From the NCBI GenBank assembly GCA_030683815.1, contig JAUXPJ010000012.1, positions 1-64,000 on the forward strand: a stretch of DNA of 64,000 nt, given 5' to 3'. Shown in pieces: positions 16,057 through 24,666 of this stretch (positions within the stretch are counted from its first letter, which is position 1; each line of letters opens with the position of its first letter). The DNA is from Flavobacteriaceae bacterium (GTDB taxonomy: Bacteria > Bacteroidota > Bacteroidia > Flavobacteriales > Flavobacteriaceae). Under the pieces are notes generated by a model. That model did no database searches, was not told the DNA's origin, and saw nothing but the letters and a program-made list of their open reading frames with translations. The translations under genes and the position numbers were made by a program.

Positions 16057-16902
16057 TTAATTTGATTTATGTAAAACTAACAATGGTATGTTTGTGTGAT
16101 AACTAATTTCCTCCACTTTTGGTTTAAAAAAGAGTTTCTGAAAAAAATTAAGGTTTTTAGGTACCATTGCAATCATATCAATATCCCTGCTTTGTGTAAA
16201 ACAGTTTAAGGCATCTTCTAACATTAAATTATGCAAAGTGTGATAACTATGATTTATATTCTCTAGACATTCAAACATAAAATTTTTATTGGCTAATTGT
16301 TCAGAGGTTAATTCAATTTTCTCCATTTTTACATGAACAATTCTGATGGCAGATTTATGTAAATCTGCAATTTTTAACAGCGTTTTAAGTGCTTTTCTCT
16401 TATAAAATACTTTATGATCTGTAGGGAAAGCTATTTCTTTTGGTGGCTTATAAACAGTATTCTCCGGGATTACAATTAAGGGAACTTTTACTTTATTGAT
16501 TACATCTCCGGTATTTGTTCCAATAAAAATTTCTTTGGCGCCAGTTGCTCCTTTTGTACCCATAACAATTAAGTCAATATCATTTTTCTTAACCACTTCT
16601 TTGATGGCATCTAAAAAGAAATTGTATTCTGATACCTTTCTAAAAGTGTGTTTCGGGTTTTTTTTACGCTCATTAATTCTTTGTAATATTTTGTCTAAAT
16701 TTTCACTTGTTGTTTTAAACAAGGTTTCTTCTAGATCTTCGTTAGTACTTGTTACCATAAAATCATCGGTGGTATAAGCCGGTAATCTATAAGAGTTAAA
16801 GACATAAAAATTACATGGTTCGTCTTTAAATAACTCCATGGCGTATTGAATTGCATTCCATGAGTTTTCTGAAAAATCCGTAGGAAGAAGTATATTTTTC
16901 AT
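16057..16902 (-). CDS. Universal stress protein (tandem UspA domains)
   Basis: 281 residues with two UspA folds. Domain 1 (about 1-145) keeps LLPTDFSENSWNAI and the ATP-loop-like GTKGATGAKEIFIGTNTGDVI. Domain 2 (about 150-281) has FPTDHK at the start and lacks the complete nucleotide loop. Such proteins accumulate in growth arrest, hypoxia or oxidative stress. The gene heads a two-gene unit with the small membrane protein. No TGA-N6-TCA pair of the 22-bp type is seen upstream; instead a dispersed-repeat-like segment lies in its promoter region. Confidence 0.93.
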   Translation of the reverse strand: MKNILLPTDFSENSWNAIQYAMELFKDEPCNFYVFNSYRLPAYTTDDFMVTSTNEDLEETLFKTTSENLDKILQRINERKKNPKHTFRKVSEYNFFLDAIKEVVKKNDIDLIVMGTKGATGAKEIFIGTNTGDVINKVKVPLIVIPENTVYKPPKEIAFPTDHKVFYKRKALKTLLKIADLHKSAIRIVHVKMEKIELTSEQLANKNFMFECLENINHSYHTLHNLMLEDALNCFTQSRDIDMIAMVPKNLNFFQKLFFKPKVEEISYHTNIPLLVLHKSN

Positions 16903-16928
16903 ATGTAGATAATTTATTGTTTAGTTAG

Positions 16929-17001
16929 ACTTCGCTTTGACTGCGCTCAGCACAGGCGCTCACTATAAATTTTTATTTGTCACCCCGATAAATCGGGACA
17001 A
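16929..17001. repeat. Dispersed-repeat-like segment in the 319-bp gap before the UspA gene
   Basis: The segment contains GACTGCGCTCAGCACAGGCG and a CCCGATAAATCGGG palindrome, and is more GC-rich than its surroundings. Wording of the CTTCGACTGCGCTCAG type recurs as an intergenic repeat in many flavobacterial genomes, as I recall. The rest of the gap (17002-17221) is AT-rich upstream DNA with no gene that I can support. Confidence 0.45.
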
Positions 17002-17221
17002 GTTACGGAATTGTTCATTCGTCTTTAATTTTTTTCGGTATTCACAAACTTAAGTTTCGCCGGTTTGATTAAAATTGCTGAATCAATGTATAAGTTTTTG
17101 CAAACATGACCATTTCACAGTTGTAATTGTTGATTTATTCTTCTAAATTTAAGAAAAAAATATCAGATAAACAATATATTAATCAAATTAAATGTTGATT
17201 TTGAATGATTTAATTATGTAT

Positions 17222-18238
17222 TTATAAGATTTTTTTTAATTTATCTGAATTGATAACTTTTACAACATTTCTCGATGTTGATATCAATCCTTCTTCTTTA
17301 AAATCAGTTAAAGTTCTGATGAGTGTTTCTTTTGCAATTCCGGTTAAACTGGCTAAATCACTTCTACTTATTTTAATTTCATTTTCTATACTTGATTTCT
17401 TAGCTAAATTTAGCAGTGTTGAAGCTGTTTTCTTTCTTACAGAACCGTAAGCCATTTGCAATAATTGTTCTTTGACTTCTTTAACATTTTTAGATAATCG
17501 TTTTATAAATTCAAATGCGAACAAATGATTTTTTTCAACTAAATCAATGATATCTTCTTTTAAAATTTTGTAAATATTACAATTGGTAAGACAAACGGCA
17601 TATTCACTATGTGATGAATTGATGAAGAAAGAACTATATCCAAAATAATCACCTTCCTTATACATTCCGGTGATTAATTCTTTACCATCAGATGTTATTT
17701 TATATGTTTTAACTTCTCCTTTTCCAATAAAATAAAGGTATTTACTATTATTTCCTTCATAATAAATAGTATTTTCTTTTTTAAAAGAGGTTAAATTTTC
17801 AGGTATTAATAAATTCTCAAGAGTTTTGAGGTGTTTTTCATCATGTGGTTCGTTTTTATTTTCAAATGCTTCCCTCCTTTTCAATCTACTTTCTATGGCA
17901 CTTAACAATTCTGATTCTTGAAAAGGTTTTAAAATATAATCATCAGCACCTAAATTCATCCCCTTTCTTACTTCAGCATGTTCGGTTTTTGCTGTGATAA
18001 AAATAAATGGAATCTTCGCAATAATAGGTTCTCTGGAGTGAATTTGTAAAACACCATATCCATCTATTTCGGGCATCATAATATCACAAAGGATAATATC
18101 CGGCAAAAATGATTTTGCTTTTTCAATACCAATTCTACCATTTTTAGCGGTTTCTACTTGATAATTGGCCAGCTCAAGAATTTCAGCCGTATTTTCTCTT
18201 ACAATATCATCATCTTCTATTAAAAGTATCTTTTTCAT
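17222..18238 (-). CDS. Response regulator fused to a CRP/FNR-type regulator (receiver, cNMP-like domain, HTH)
   Basis: 338 residues in three parts. A receiver domain (1-120) has acidic residues EDD at 8-10, phospho-acceptor D52 in LCDIMMP and the LKPF lysine near 104. A cyclic-nucleotide-binding-like beta roll spans about 135-260. A Crp-type winged helix spans about 265-338. The recognition helix reads IAKETLIRTL, keeping the Glu and Arg that contact TGA/TCA half-sites in FNR and CRP. No N-terminal cysteine cluster is present, so it is not an Fe-S FNR. Its start lies 12 bp beyond the kinase stop, so the pair is an operon. It behaves on paper like FixJ and FixK fused in one chain. Confidence 0.93.
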   Translation of the reverse strand: MKKILLIEDDDIVRENTAEILELANYQVETAKNGRIGIEKAKSFLPDIILCDIMMPEIDGYGVLQIHSREPIIAKIPFIFITAKTEHAEVRKGMNLGADDYILKPFQESELLSAIESRLKRREAFENKNEPHDEKHLKTLENLLIPENLTSFKKENTIYYEGNNSKYLYFIGKGEVKTYKITSDGKELITGMYKEGDYFGYSSFFINSSHSEYAVCLTNCNIYKILKEDIIDLVEKNHLFAFEFIKRLSKNVKEVKEQLLQMAYGSVRKKTASTLLNLAKKSSIENEIKISRSDLASLTGIAKETLIRTLTDFKEEGLISTSRNVVKVINSDKLKKIL

Positions 18239-18250
18239 TGGAGTTTATAT

Positions 18251-19495
18251 TTAAGTAATTTGGTAATTTGGTAATTCAAACGTAAAAATGGTTCCTGCAT
18301 TTTCTTTACTTTTAAAATATACAGTTCCTCCAAGTCCATCAATATGACCTTTTATAATATTAAGTCCTATTCCGGTACCTTGAATTTCCATAGCATTTTT
18401 GGCTCTAAAAAATCGTTCAAAAAGATGTTTTTGATCTTCTTTAGGAATTCCTATACCTTCATCTTTTATAGAAACTATCAGTTTGTTATTCTTAATTTTT
18501 GAATCAATTTCGATGATACTTTCTTCCGGTGAATATTTAATGGCGTTATACAATAAATTGGTTATGATAATGGTAATAATTCTTGTGTCGTTTAAAATTT
18601 CTTTATTTGAATTGTTTATTTTGTACTTAATTTTTTGATTCTTCTTTAAAATTGATTTGGTCTCCAATATAATTTTGTTAATTATTTCAAAAGGATTTAC
18701 CTGCTTAAATTGATACTTAATTTCTCCTTTACTAATCTGTTCCAGAGCAAGAAAATCTTGTAAAATGCTATTTAAATGATGAACCATCGATTTAACAAGT
18801 TCAATATGTTTGTCAATTTTTTCTTTGTTATTATTTTGTAAATGTTTCCCAATTAACGTAACTGATGTTAAAATTCCGCTTAACGGAGTTCTAAATTCAT
18901 GTGATGCCAAGGAAATAAACTTAGTTTTTAAATTGTTTAATTCAATCTCTTTTTCAAGTGCACTTTTAGCTTGTTTTTCAGCAACTATTTTGTTTCTAAT
19001 TTCTTCTATTAATACTTTGTTGGTCTCTCTAAGTAATTTGTTTTTAGCACGTAACTCTTTATTTTTATTTTTGAGTTCTTGTCCAAGCTGATAATTTATA
19101 TTTCTAAATAATTGTTCTTTTTGTTTATAATCACTGATATCAGAAATAGATGCCTTCACAAATTGTTTTCCTTCAATTTCAAAATGATTTAATCCAATGA
19201 TAACTTCAACTTTGTGACCTTCTTTATGAATTCCGTATAAATCTCTTTTCTCAAAATCAATTCTATGAAATGGTTTTTTGTGGTAATTTGCTATATTAGT
19301 CTCATGTTTTAGTTTCATTGATTTTGGCAGTAAAATATTAACACTCTGATTAAAAAGTTCTTCCTGTTTATATCCAAATATATTCTCTACTCTACTGTTT
19401 GTCAACAATATGATTCCAAATTCATCCGTAACAATAATTCCCTCTCTAGAGTTTTCAAAGCATATTTTATAAAACTCTTGATTGTTATGCAACAT
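18251..19495 (-). CDS. FixL-like cytosolic PAS sensor histidine kinase
   Basis: 414 residues with no membrane segment. PAS domain: about 5-125. Coiled coil: 130-190. HisKA with SLASHEFRTPLSG (H199). HATPase_c with NAIKYSPEE, DEGIGIP and GTGIGLNI. In the PAS domain, KLKHETNIANY aligns with the FixL segment carrying the proximal heme histidine (H64 here), and KRDLYGIHKEG aligns with the segment carrying the distal arginine (R84 here). I made this alignment from memory of FixL. It predicts a heme-based O2/NO/CO sensor signalling to the adjacent receiver-CRP protein. Confidence 0.88.
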   Translation of the reverse strand: MLHNNQEFYKICFENSREGIIVTDEFGIILLTNSRVENIFGYKQEELFNQSVNILLPKSMKLKHETNIANYHKKPFHRIDFEKRDLYGIHKEGHKVEVIIGLNHFEIEGKQFVKASISDISDYKQKEQLFRNINYQLGQELKNKNKELRAKNKLLRETNKVLIEEIRNKIVAEKQAKSALEKEIELNNLKTKFISLASHEFRTPLSGILTSVTLIGKHLQNNNKEKIDKHIELVKSMVHHLNSILQDFLALEQISKGEIKYQFKQVNPFEIINKIILETKSILKKNQKIKYKINNSNKEILNDTRIITIIITNLLYNAIKYSPEESIIEIDSKIKNNKLIVSIKDEGIGIPKEDQKHLFERFFRAKNAMEIQGTGIGLNIIKGHIDGLGGTVYFKSKENAGTIFTFELPNYQIT

Positions 19496-19777
19496 TATAA
19501 AAATTGATTATGGGTTCTTAAAAGAAGATAAATTTACGAAAAAATAAATTTTATTACTCAAAAATATTAATTATTCAATTGACAATCAGTTTATTTTAAC
19601 TATCATCATTTTAACAAACATTTTCAATATTTCTAATACTTATAAATATTTAAAAAAATTGATGTATTATTTGTAATATATTTTATCTGATAATTCGCAA
19701 TCGTTCTCTTTATTTCAGTAATTTTACCACCGATTTTAAATTAAAATTTTTACAATTTGGAAACTAAAACAACCAAA

Positions 19778-20875
19778 ATGGTACTTACAGATGCTTCTTT
19801 ATTAATTACTGAAGCATGTGTAAAAGCCGGTGCTGATGCTTTTATTGGCTACCCAATAACACCTTCTAATAAGTTTTATTCATACGGCTCAAAAAGATTT
19901 CCTTTGTTTTTAGCCGGACCAGATGAAATTACAGTGTTGCAATGGATGACCGGCTTATCTGCAGCAGGCAAATTTCCCGTAACAGCTACTGCTTTTCCAG
20001 GTTTAGCACTGATGGCAGAAACTTTCAACATGGCTTATATGATGGAATTGCCTATGTTATTGATAATTACTCAACGTTTAGGGCCAAGTACAGGATCTGC
20101 AACTACGGGTGCTCAAGGCGATTTAAGTTTTATCAATGGATTGATTTCCGGTGGATATCCGATTCCGGTTTTGTGTCCATCTAATTTTGAAGATGCTTGG
20201 AAATTAGCTGAAGAAAGCGTTAAAACAGCAATCAATTTAAGAACTCCGGTTATCTTATTGACATCTAAAGAAATGGTGATGACCCAGAAAAGTTTTGATA
20301 TCTCTAAGTTACATGAAATCAATAAAATAAATAGAGTTCATGAAATAATTGATTTACCATATAAAACCTATAAATCTGGCAATAATTTTATTCCTCCGTT
20401 TGTACCGGTAGGAAATGAAGAACATTTAGTCAGATTAAATTCATCTACTCATGATGATGAAGGAATGATTCAAAAGAACTCACCTAATGCCTTGGCAAAC
20501 ACTATCCGATTAAAGGAAAAGATGGAAAAACGATTGGACGAATACACCTTTTTTGAATACGATAAGCAAGATGACAGCAAACATCTTATTGTAACTTACG
20601 GAATTTCTGCAGAGGCATCCAGAGATGCTGTTGAAGAACTTCGTAAAAACAATAAAAAGATTTCTTTGCTTGTTGTAAAAACGTTATTGCCAGTTTCTGA
20701 AAAAATTACCAAAATAATTGATAGTTACCAAAATGTGACCTTTGTTGAAGAAAATATTGGTGGTCAATACAAAGAAATAATCTATGGAAAGGTATCAAGA
20801 TCAAATATCAAACAAGTTAATAAAATTGGTTTTATGATAAGCCCTTCTGATATAATTAAAGAATTATCTTTATGA
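19778..20875 (+). CDS. 2-oxoacid:acceptor oxidoreductase, alpha subunit
   Basis: About 365 residues. It carries the pyrimidine-binding segment of the alpha chain (AFIGYPITPSNKFY, ATAFPGLALMAETFNMAY) and a C-terminal transketolase-C-like domain (LIVTYGISAEASRDAVEELR). With the next gene it forms a TPP enzyme that oxidatively decarboxylates a 2-oxoacid (2-oxoglutarate or pyruvate class) and passes electrons to ferredoxin. I prefer the ATG at 19778; a TTG at 19757 would add seven residues. The next gene overlaps it by 4 bases (ATGA). Confidence 0.88.
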   Translation: MVLTDASLLITEACVKAGADAFIGYPITPSNKFYSYGSKRFPLFLAGPDEITVLQWMTGLSAAGKFPVTATAFPGLALMAETFNMAYMMELPMLLIITQRLGPSTGSATTGAQGDLSFINGLISGGYPIPVLCPSNFEDAWKLAEESVKTAINLRTPVILLTSKEMVMTQKSFDISKLHEINKINRVHEIIDLPYKTYKSGNNFIPPFVPVGNEEHLVRLNSSTHDDEGMIQKNSPNALANTIRLKEKMEKRLDEYTFFEYDKQDDSKHLIVTYGISAEASRDAVEELRKNNKKISLLVVKTLLPVSEKITKIIDSYQNVTFVEENIGGQYKEIIYGKVSRSNIKQVNKIGFMISPSDIIKELSL

Positions 20876-22098
20876 AAAGCGCAGTTTTAACAGATAAAAA
20901 AATGCCATTTTGCCCAGGTTGCGGACATGGCGTTATTGTAAATAGTATTTCAAAAGCTTTTATGGAATTGGGTTATAATCCGTTAGATATTATCATTGTA
21001 AGTGATATTGGATGCAGCGGATTAGTTGATCCTTTGTTTGCTACACATACCGTTCATGGATTGCATGGTAGAGCTCCGGCTTTAGGTTTAGGCGTTGCCA
21101 TGGGTTTAGCCAATCGAAATAAAAAGGTAATTGTTATTCAAGGTGATGGCGGAGCAACTATCGGTTTGCAGCATCTATTAGAAGCTGCCCGAAGAAATAT
21201 TGATGTTACTTTACTCGTTTTTAATAATTTACTTTACGGGATGACAGGCGGACAAATTAGTGGTCTTTCTACCGATAAGTTTAAAGAATTACGTCATGTT
21301 GAAGAAGGAGTTCCTCCTTTTGATATAGTTAGATTAGCTCATCAAGCTGGAGCTGTAAGTAGTGCTCGGGTAATTTCTCCGGCTAATTTTACTGAAAGCA
21401 TCAAATTTGCAGTGGAAACTTCTGGTTTTTCTTTGTTAGAGTTAGCCAGTGTATGTCCGTCATACGGACTTCAAAAAATCAAAGAATTAGATGATTTTTC
21501 AGAAGAAGCTGAAGCACTTTTAAATCATAGAAAAGCGAATGAAGTGGAGTATATTGAAACTCCTTCCCTACTAGATAAAGTAGAAATTATTGTCGATAAA
21601 TTTAACTCATCAATCAATGATCGATACGGAGTTGTATTGGCTGGTTCTGCAGGGGGCGGAATTCAATTAGCGGCAGAATTGTTGGCTAAAGCCGGAATGT
21701 CAGCAGGATTATACGCTACAATGAAAGGCGAATATCCCGTAACTGTGGGAACCGGTTTTTCGATTGCAGAAGTTATTCTATCTCGTAAACCCATCAATTA
21801 TACCGGATTGGATAAACCGGATGTTATTTTTATAATGACTGAAGATGGTTTAGATAAAGTAAAAAATCTGATAAAAAATGAAACGATGATCATTACTGAT
21901 GATTTTTTATCCCTTTCTGCCGATAATATATCTAGTAAATCATTTTCAAAAAAGGTTGGAAAACGAAGTGCTGTTTTAAGTGCTATTTCTTACTGGATTT
22001 CAAATACTGATATTATTCCTGAAGAAGCATTTAAGGAAGCAATTAGACCTCACAAACATGCAGATTTATTAATAAAGGCAATTGAAACGCCTTTGTAA
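20872..22098 (+). CDS. 2-oxoacid:acceptor oxidoreductase, fused beta-gamma subunit
   Basis: 408 residues. The N-terminal half is the TPP-binding beta chain: CPGCGHG near residue 13, GDGGATIGLQHL near 92 and the NNLLYGMTGGQ loop. The C-terminal part (about 245-400) is a gamma domain (VVLAGSAGGGIQLAAELLAKAG, then GTGFSIAEVILS and PDVIFIM). Gamma is more often fused to alpha or separate, so the beta-gamma order is less common. No ferredoxin-like subunit gene is adjacent. The acceptor and the 2-oxoacid cannot be fixed from sequence. Confidence 0.87.
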   Translation: MKSAVLTDKKMPFCPGCGHGVIVNSISKAFMELGYNPLDIIIVSDIGCSGLVDPLFATHTVHGLHGRAPALGLGVAMGLANRNKKVIVIQGDGGATIGLQHLLEAARRNIDVTLLVFNNLLYGMTGGQISGLSTDKFKELRHVEEGVPPFDIVRLAHQAGAVSSARVISPANFTESIKFAVETSGFSLLELASVCPSYGLQKIKELDDFSEEAEALLNHRKANEVEYIETPSLLDKVEIIVDKFNSSINDRYGVVLAGSAGGGIQLAAELLAKAGMSAGLYATMKGEYPVTVGTGFSIAEVILSRKPINYTGLDKPDVIFIMTEDGLDKVKNLIKNETMIITDDFLSLSADNISSKSFSKKVGKRSAVLSAISYWISNTDIIPEEAFKEAIRPHKHADLLIKAIETPL

Positions 22099-22108
22099 TC
22101 AAGTTTTT

Positions 22109-22147
22109 AAACCAAAAAACCTCGCAATTGCAAGGTTTTTTTGGTTT
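22109..22147. terminator. Bidirectional terminator between the 2-oxoacid oxidoreductase and Lrp genes
   Basis: A long symmetrical hairpin (AAACCAAAAAACCT with AGGTTTTTTTGGTTT around GCAATTGC) lies between convergent genes, with T runs in both directions. Confidence 0.8.
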
Positions 22148-22161
22148 ATTAAGAAGATATA

Positions 22162-22641
22162 TTATAATTCTCTAAATATTGAGTGAAGTAATCTTTTTTT
22201 ATCATTAATCGTTTCTTCTAAAGAAATCATAGTTTCAGTTCTAACAACTCCATGAATATCATCTATATTAAAAATAATTTCTTTTGCATGGTTGGTATCT
22301 TTTGCGCGAATTTTGCAAAAAATATTGTACTTACCGGCTGTAACATAAGCAACGGTAACATACGGAATCTTTTTTAAATCTTCCATCACTTGTTTGGTGT
22401 ACATTGTTTTTTCTAAAAAGATTCCTACATGAGCGATAAATGAATACCCCATTTTTTCATAATCTACAGTTAATGTAGAACCTTTAATTACACCTTCATC
22501 TTCCATTTTTTTAACACGTACGTGTATAGTTCCTGCAGATACTAACAATTGTTTTGCTATATCAGTAAAAGGGGTACGAGCATTTTCGATAAGGATATCT
22601 AAAATTTGATGATCAATTTCATCTAAAACATATTTTTTCAT
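22162..22641 (-). CDS. Lrp/AsnC family transcriptional regulator
   Basis: 159 residues. An N-terminal winged helix (LDEIDHQILDILIENARTPFTDIAKQL, VRVKKMEDEGVI) is followed by the RAM ligand-binding domain (about 65-150). Lrp proteins sense amino acids and feast/famine states. The target is unknown. It may control neighbouring genes of 2-oxoacid or peptide metabolism, but nothing in the sequence proves this. Confidence 0.93.
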   Translation of the reverse strand: MKKYVLDEIDHQILDILIENARTPFTDIAKQLLVSAGTIHVRVKKMEDEGVIKGSTLTVDYEKMGYSFIAHVGIFLEKTMYTKQVMEDLKKIPYVTVAYVTAGKYNIFCKIRAKDTNHAKEIIFNIDDIHGVVRTETMISLEETINDKKRLLHSIFREL

Positions 22642-22730
22642 AATGCAGTATATTTAATAATCAGAATCATACTGCAAAATTAAATAAAATAAATTAAAAA
22701 AAAAGCAATAATTATTAAGAATATATCAAA

Positions 22731-23801
22731 TTATACTAAAGAAAAAGAATTTCCATTAAAATTCTTTTCAAAATGACCAAAATAACTGCTTAAATCACCA
22801 ACTTTTTCTAGTTCTAATGATTTCTCTAACTTATTATTGATTAGCTTATATTTATACTGAAAAGCAACATCCTGAATCTTATTCTCATAAAAAGTATTTT
22901 TATAAATTACATCAAAAAATTGTTTGTCATTATTTGGAATATCAAAATAAGGTAAATAATTATCAAAATTCTGAGTCGTTGCAATAAAGTACAATCCTTG
23001 TAATAGTGCTAAAAAATTAAATTTTCTCACTTCTTCCCTATCATAATCATCTTTAAAATGGCCGGCCTCTACTAAAATTGTGTGAAATCCTGCTTTTTGG
23101 AAATTATCTCCAGTGGCATTTGGATAAAACTCATCGGTATATCTTCCAACCTGATTAGGGATAATTTGTTGAAGCAGCTGATTCATAGATACAATTACAC
23201 TCATCGTTTTTTTTCGGGATTCCGTTAAGGTTCGTTTTTTATCAACCGAAGGTGCTAAAAATGAAATTGTAGCAGGATTCTGAGTTCCCTCAACATTAAA
23301 AATAGTTCTTTGGTCGTGTAGATTGAAACAAAAATCTGGTTTAAAATCATATAAAATAGTATTCAACAGTTGACTTTCTTTGGCTTTTAAATCAACTGCA
23401 TCTCTGTTTAAATCAATTCCGTCAGCATTTTCTCTTGTGTAAGCTCTTGCGCCGTCCGGATTTAAAATGGGTATAAACTGAATCGTCAACTCTTTAAATA
23501 ATTGATCTTTGATTAATTCAAAGTGAATGGATTCAAAAAAAGAAATAAGATCTAATATAGCTTTAGTACCAGTACTTTCATTACCATGCATTTGAGACCA
23601 AATCAATACTTTTTTACTTCCGGATCCAATTTTTAAAGAAAAAATTGATTCGTTTTCATCGGATTTTCCAACTTCATTGGTAATTAATTTTGTTTTATTA
23701 AAAATAAACGGTTTTATATCCTCTACAGTAATTTGCAATCCAACCACTTCTTTATCATAAGAAGCTTCATACCATTTTAATATTTCTAAATAATTAAGCA
23801 T
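22731..23801 (-). CDS. M14-family zinc carboxypeptidase
   Basis: 356 residues without a signal peptide. Zinc ligands are visible in WSQMHGNESTG (HxxE near residue 74) and NLHDQ (near 162), and the catalytic Glu in LVEAGHF (near 247). The NPDGARAYTRENADGIDLNRD segment is the usual substrate-binding region. Its -7 promoter element coincides with a TTTACATTTGTGA motif (23814-23826, minus strand) that is shared with the XRE gene promoter. Confidence 0.88.
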   Translation of the reverse strand: MLNYLEILKWYEASYDKEVVGLQITVEDIKPFIFNKTKLITNEVGKSDENESIFSLKIGSGSKKVLIWSQMHGNESTGTKAILDLISFFESIHFELIKDQLFKELTIQFIPILNPDGARAYTRENADGIDLNRDAVDLKAKESQLLNTILYDFKPDFCFNLHDQRTIFNVEGTQNPATISFLAPSVDKKRTLTESRKKTMSVIVSMNQLLQQIIPNQVGRYTDEFYPNATGDNFQKAGFHTILVEAGHFKDDYDREEVRKFNFLALLQGLYFIATTQNFDNYLPYFDIPNNDKQFFDVIYKNTFYENKIQDVAFQYKYKLINNKLEKSLELEKVGDLSSYFGHFEKNFNGNSFSLV

Positions 23802-23813
23802 TAGATAAGATTT

Positions 23814-23826
23814 TCACAAATGTAAA
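23814..23826 (-). promoter_or_regulatory. Shared promoter/operator word of the M14 peptidase gene
   Basis: On the minus strand the bases read TTTACATTTGTGA, which contains the perfect -7 element TACATTTG, 13 bases before the M14 start codon. The identical 13-mer is at the XRE promoter. Confidence 0.45.
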
Positions 23827-24622
23827 TATAATATAATTCACATTTGTATATTACAAACAACAAACGTTTTATTTACAAGTGTTAAATTGTAAGTAACCAA
23901 TAACAAATAACAGCTCTATCATAAACATTCTCTATAACAGTGTATTTAAAGTCTTTATTTCAGTGTTTTAAGTATTGTTAATTGTACTTTTAGTTAACCT
24001 GCCAATTTGTTATATTCAGTGAAAATCTGTAAGTCCCTACATACATTTACTTTTGTTTATTAAAATTGTAATTATACAAATGTAAATACATATAGATACT
24101 AGCCACGTCGTGGTTTTGTATTAATTGTAAGTTGAATTGATTTATTCAGTAATAAATAAGTAGATAAAAATTAATCTATACTTATATATTGAAACTTAAT
24201 CGTTTATTATAACTAACTATTTATAATTATATATGTTTATTTATGTTATATTTTATAATCATATATAGTATTATAATTTAAATATGTAACTCTTTATCTA
24301 ATAATTATTACATATTTTTATATAAACATTAAGATATAGTTATAATATATAATTCTATATCTTATAAATACTTTATATCTATTATCATATATGTATATTT
24401 TGATTACATATTAAAGTTAAGATAACTGTAACATCTTATCTATAGTTCCTGTCAATTTATTTAAAAATTAATATTATTGCTCCAAATACAGAATGAAGTC
24501 TTTTATCATCTATCAATATTTTACTTATGAATTGTAATTGAATAGTAAATATTAACTTATAAATTGTAACCAAAAACTTGATTTTATAATTATTTATTAA
24601 TTTGCATATGTCAATTTAATTG

Positions 24623-24635
24623 TTTACATTTGTGA
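24623..24635 (+). promoter_or_regulatory. Shared promoter/operator word of the XRE regulator gene
   Basis: TTTACATTTGTGA contains the -7 element TACATTTG 31 bases before the XRE start. A second half-copy, ACATATGTAAAT (24652-24663), lies between it and the start codon. This would suit autorepression. Confidence 0.45.
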
Positions 24636-24666
24636 TATAAAATATTAATTAACATATGTAAATTAT

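Larger units (their letters stand above)
23802..24666. other. 865-bp extremely AT-rich intergenic region
   Basis: No gene or RNA is supported here. Bases 24130-24420 are almost pure A/T with repeated TATAATTATATA-like words. A small CCACGTCGTGG hairpin (24103-24113) is followed by a T-rich run. Several copies of an ACAAATGTAAA-like word occur at 23814-23826, 23837-23850, 24075-24087, 24623-24635 and 24652-24663. These cluster at the two ends, next to the M14 and XRE genes. Confidence 0.7.

Noticed and set aside
16938-16949. TGA-N6-TCA site upstream of the universal stress gene
   Set aside because: It is part of the GC-rich repeat-like segment, has no partner 22 bp away and lacks the abutting TTG.
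19496-19756. Search for FNR-like box pairs between the kinase and the 2-oxoacid oxidoreductase genes
   Set aside because: No TGA-N6-TCA pair found; a lone TTGACAATCAG word does not fit the spacing.
24130-24420. AT-rich block as replication origin
   Set aside because: No DnaA-box cluster and no dnaA, gyrase or parAB genes nearby; AT content alone is not evidence.
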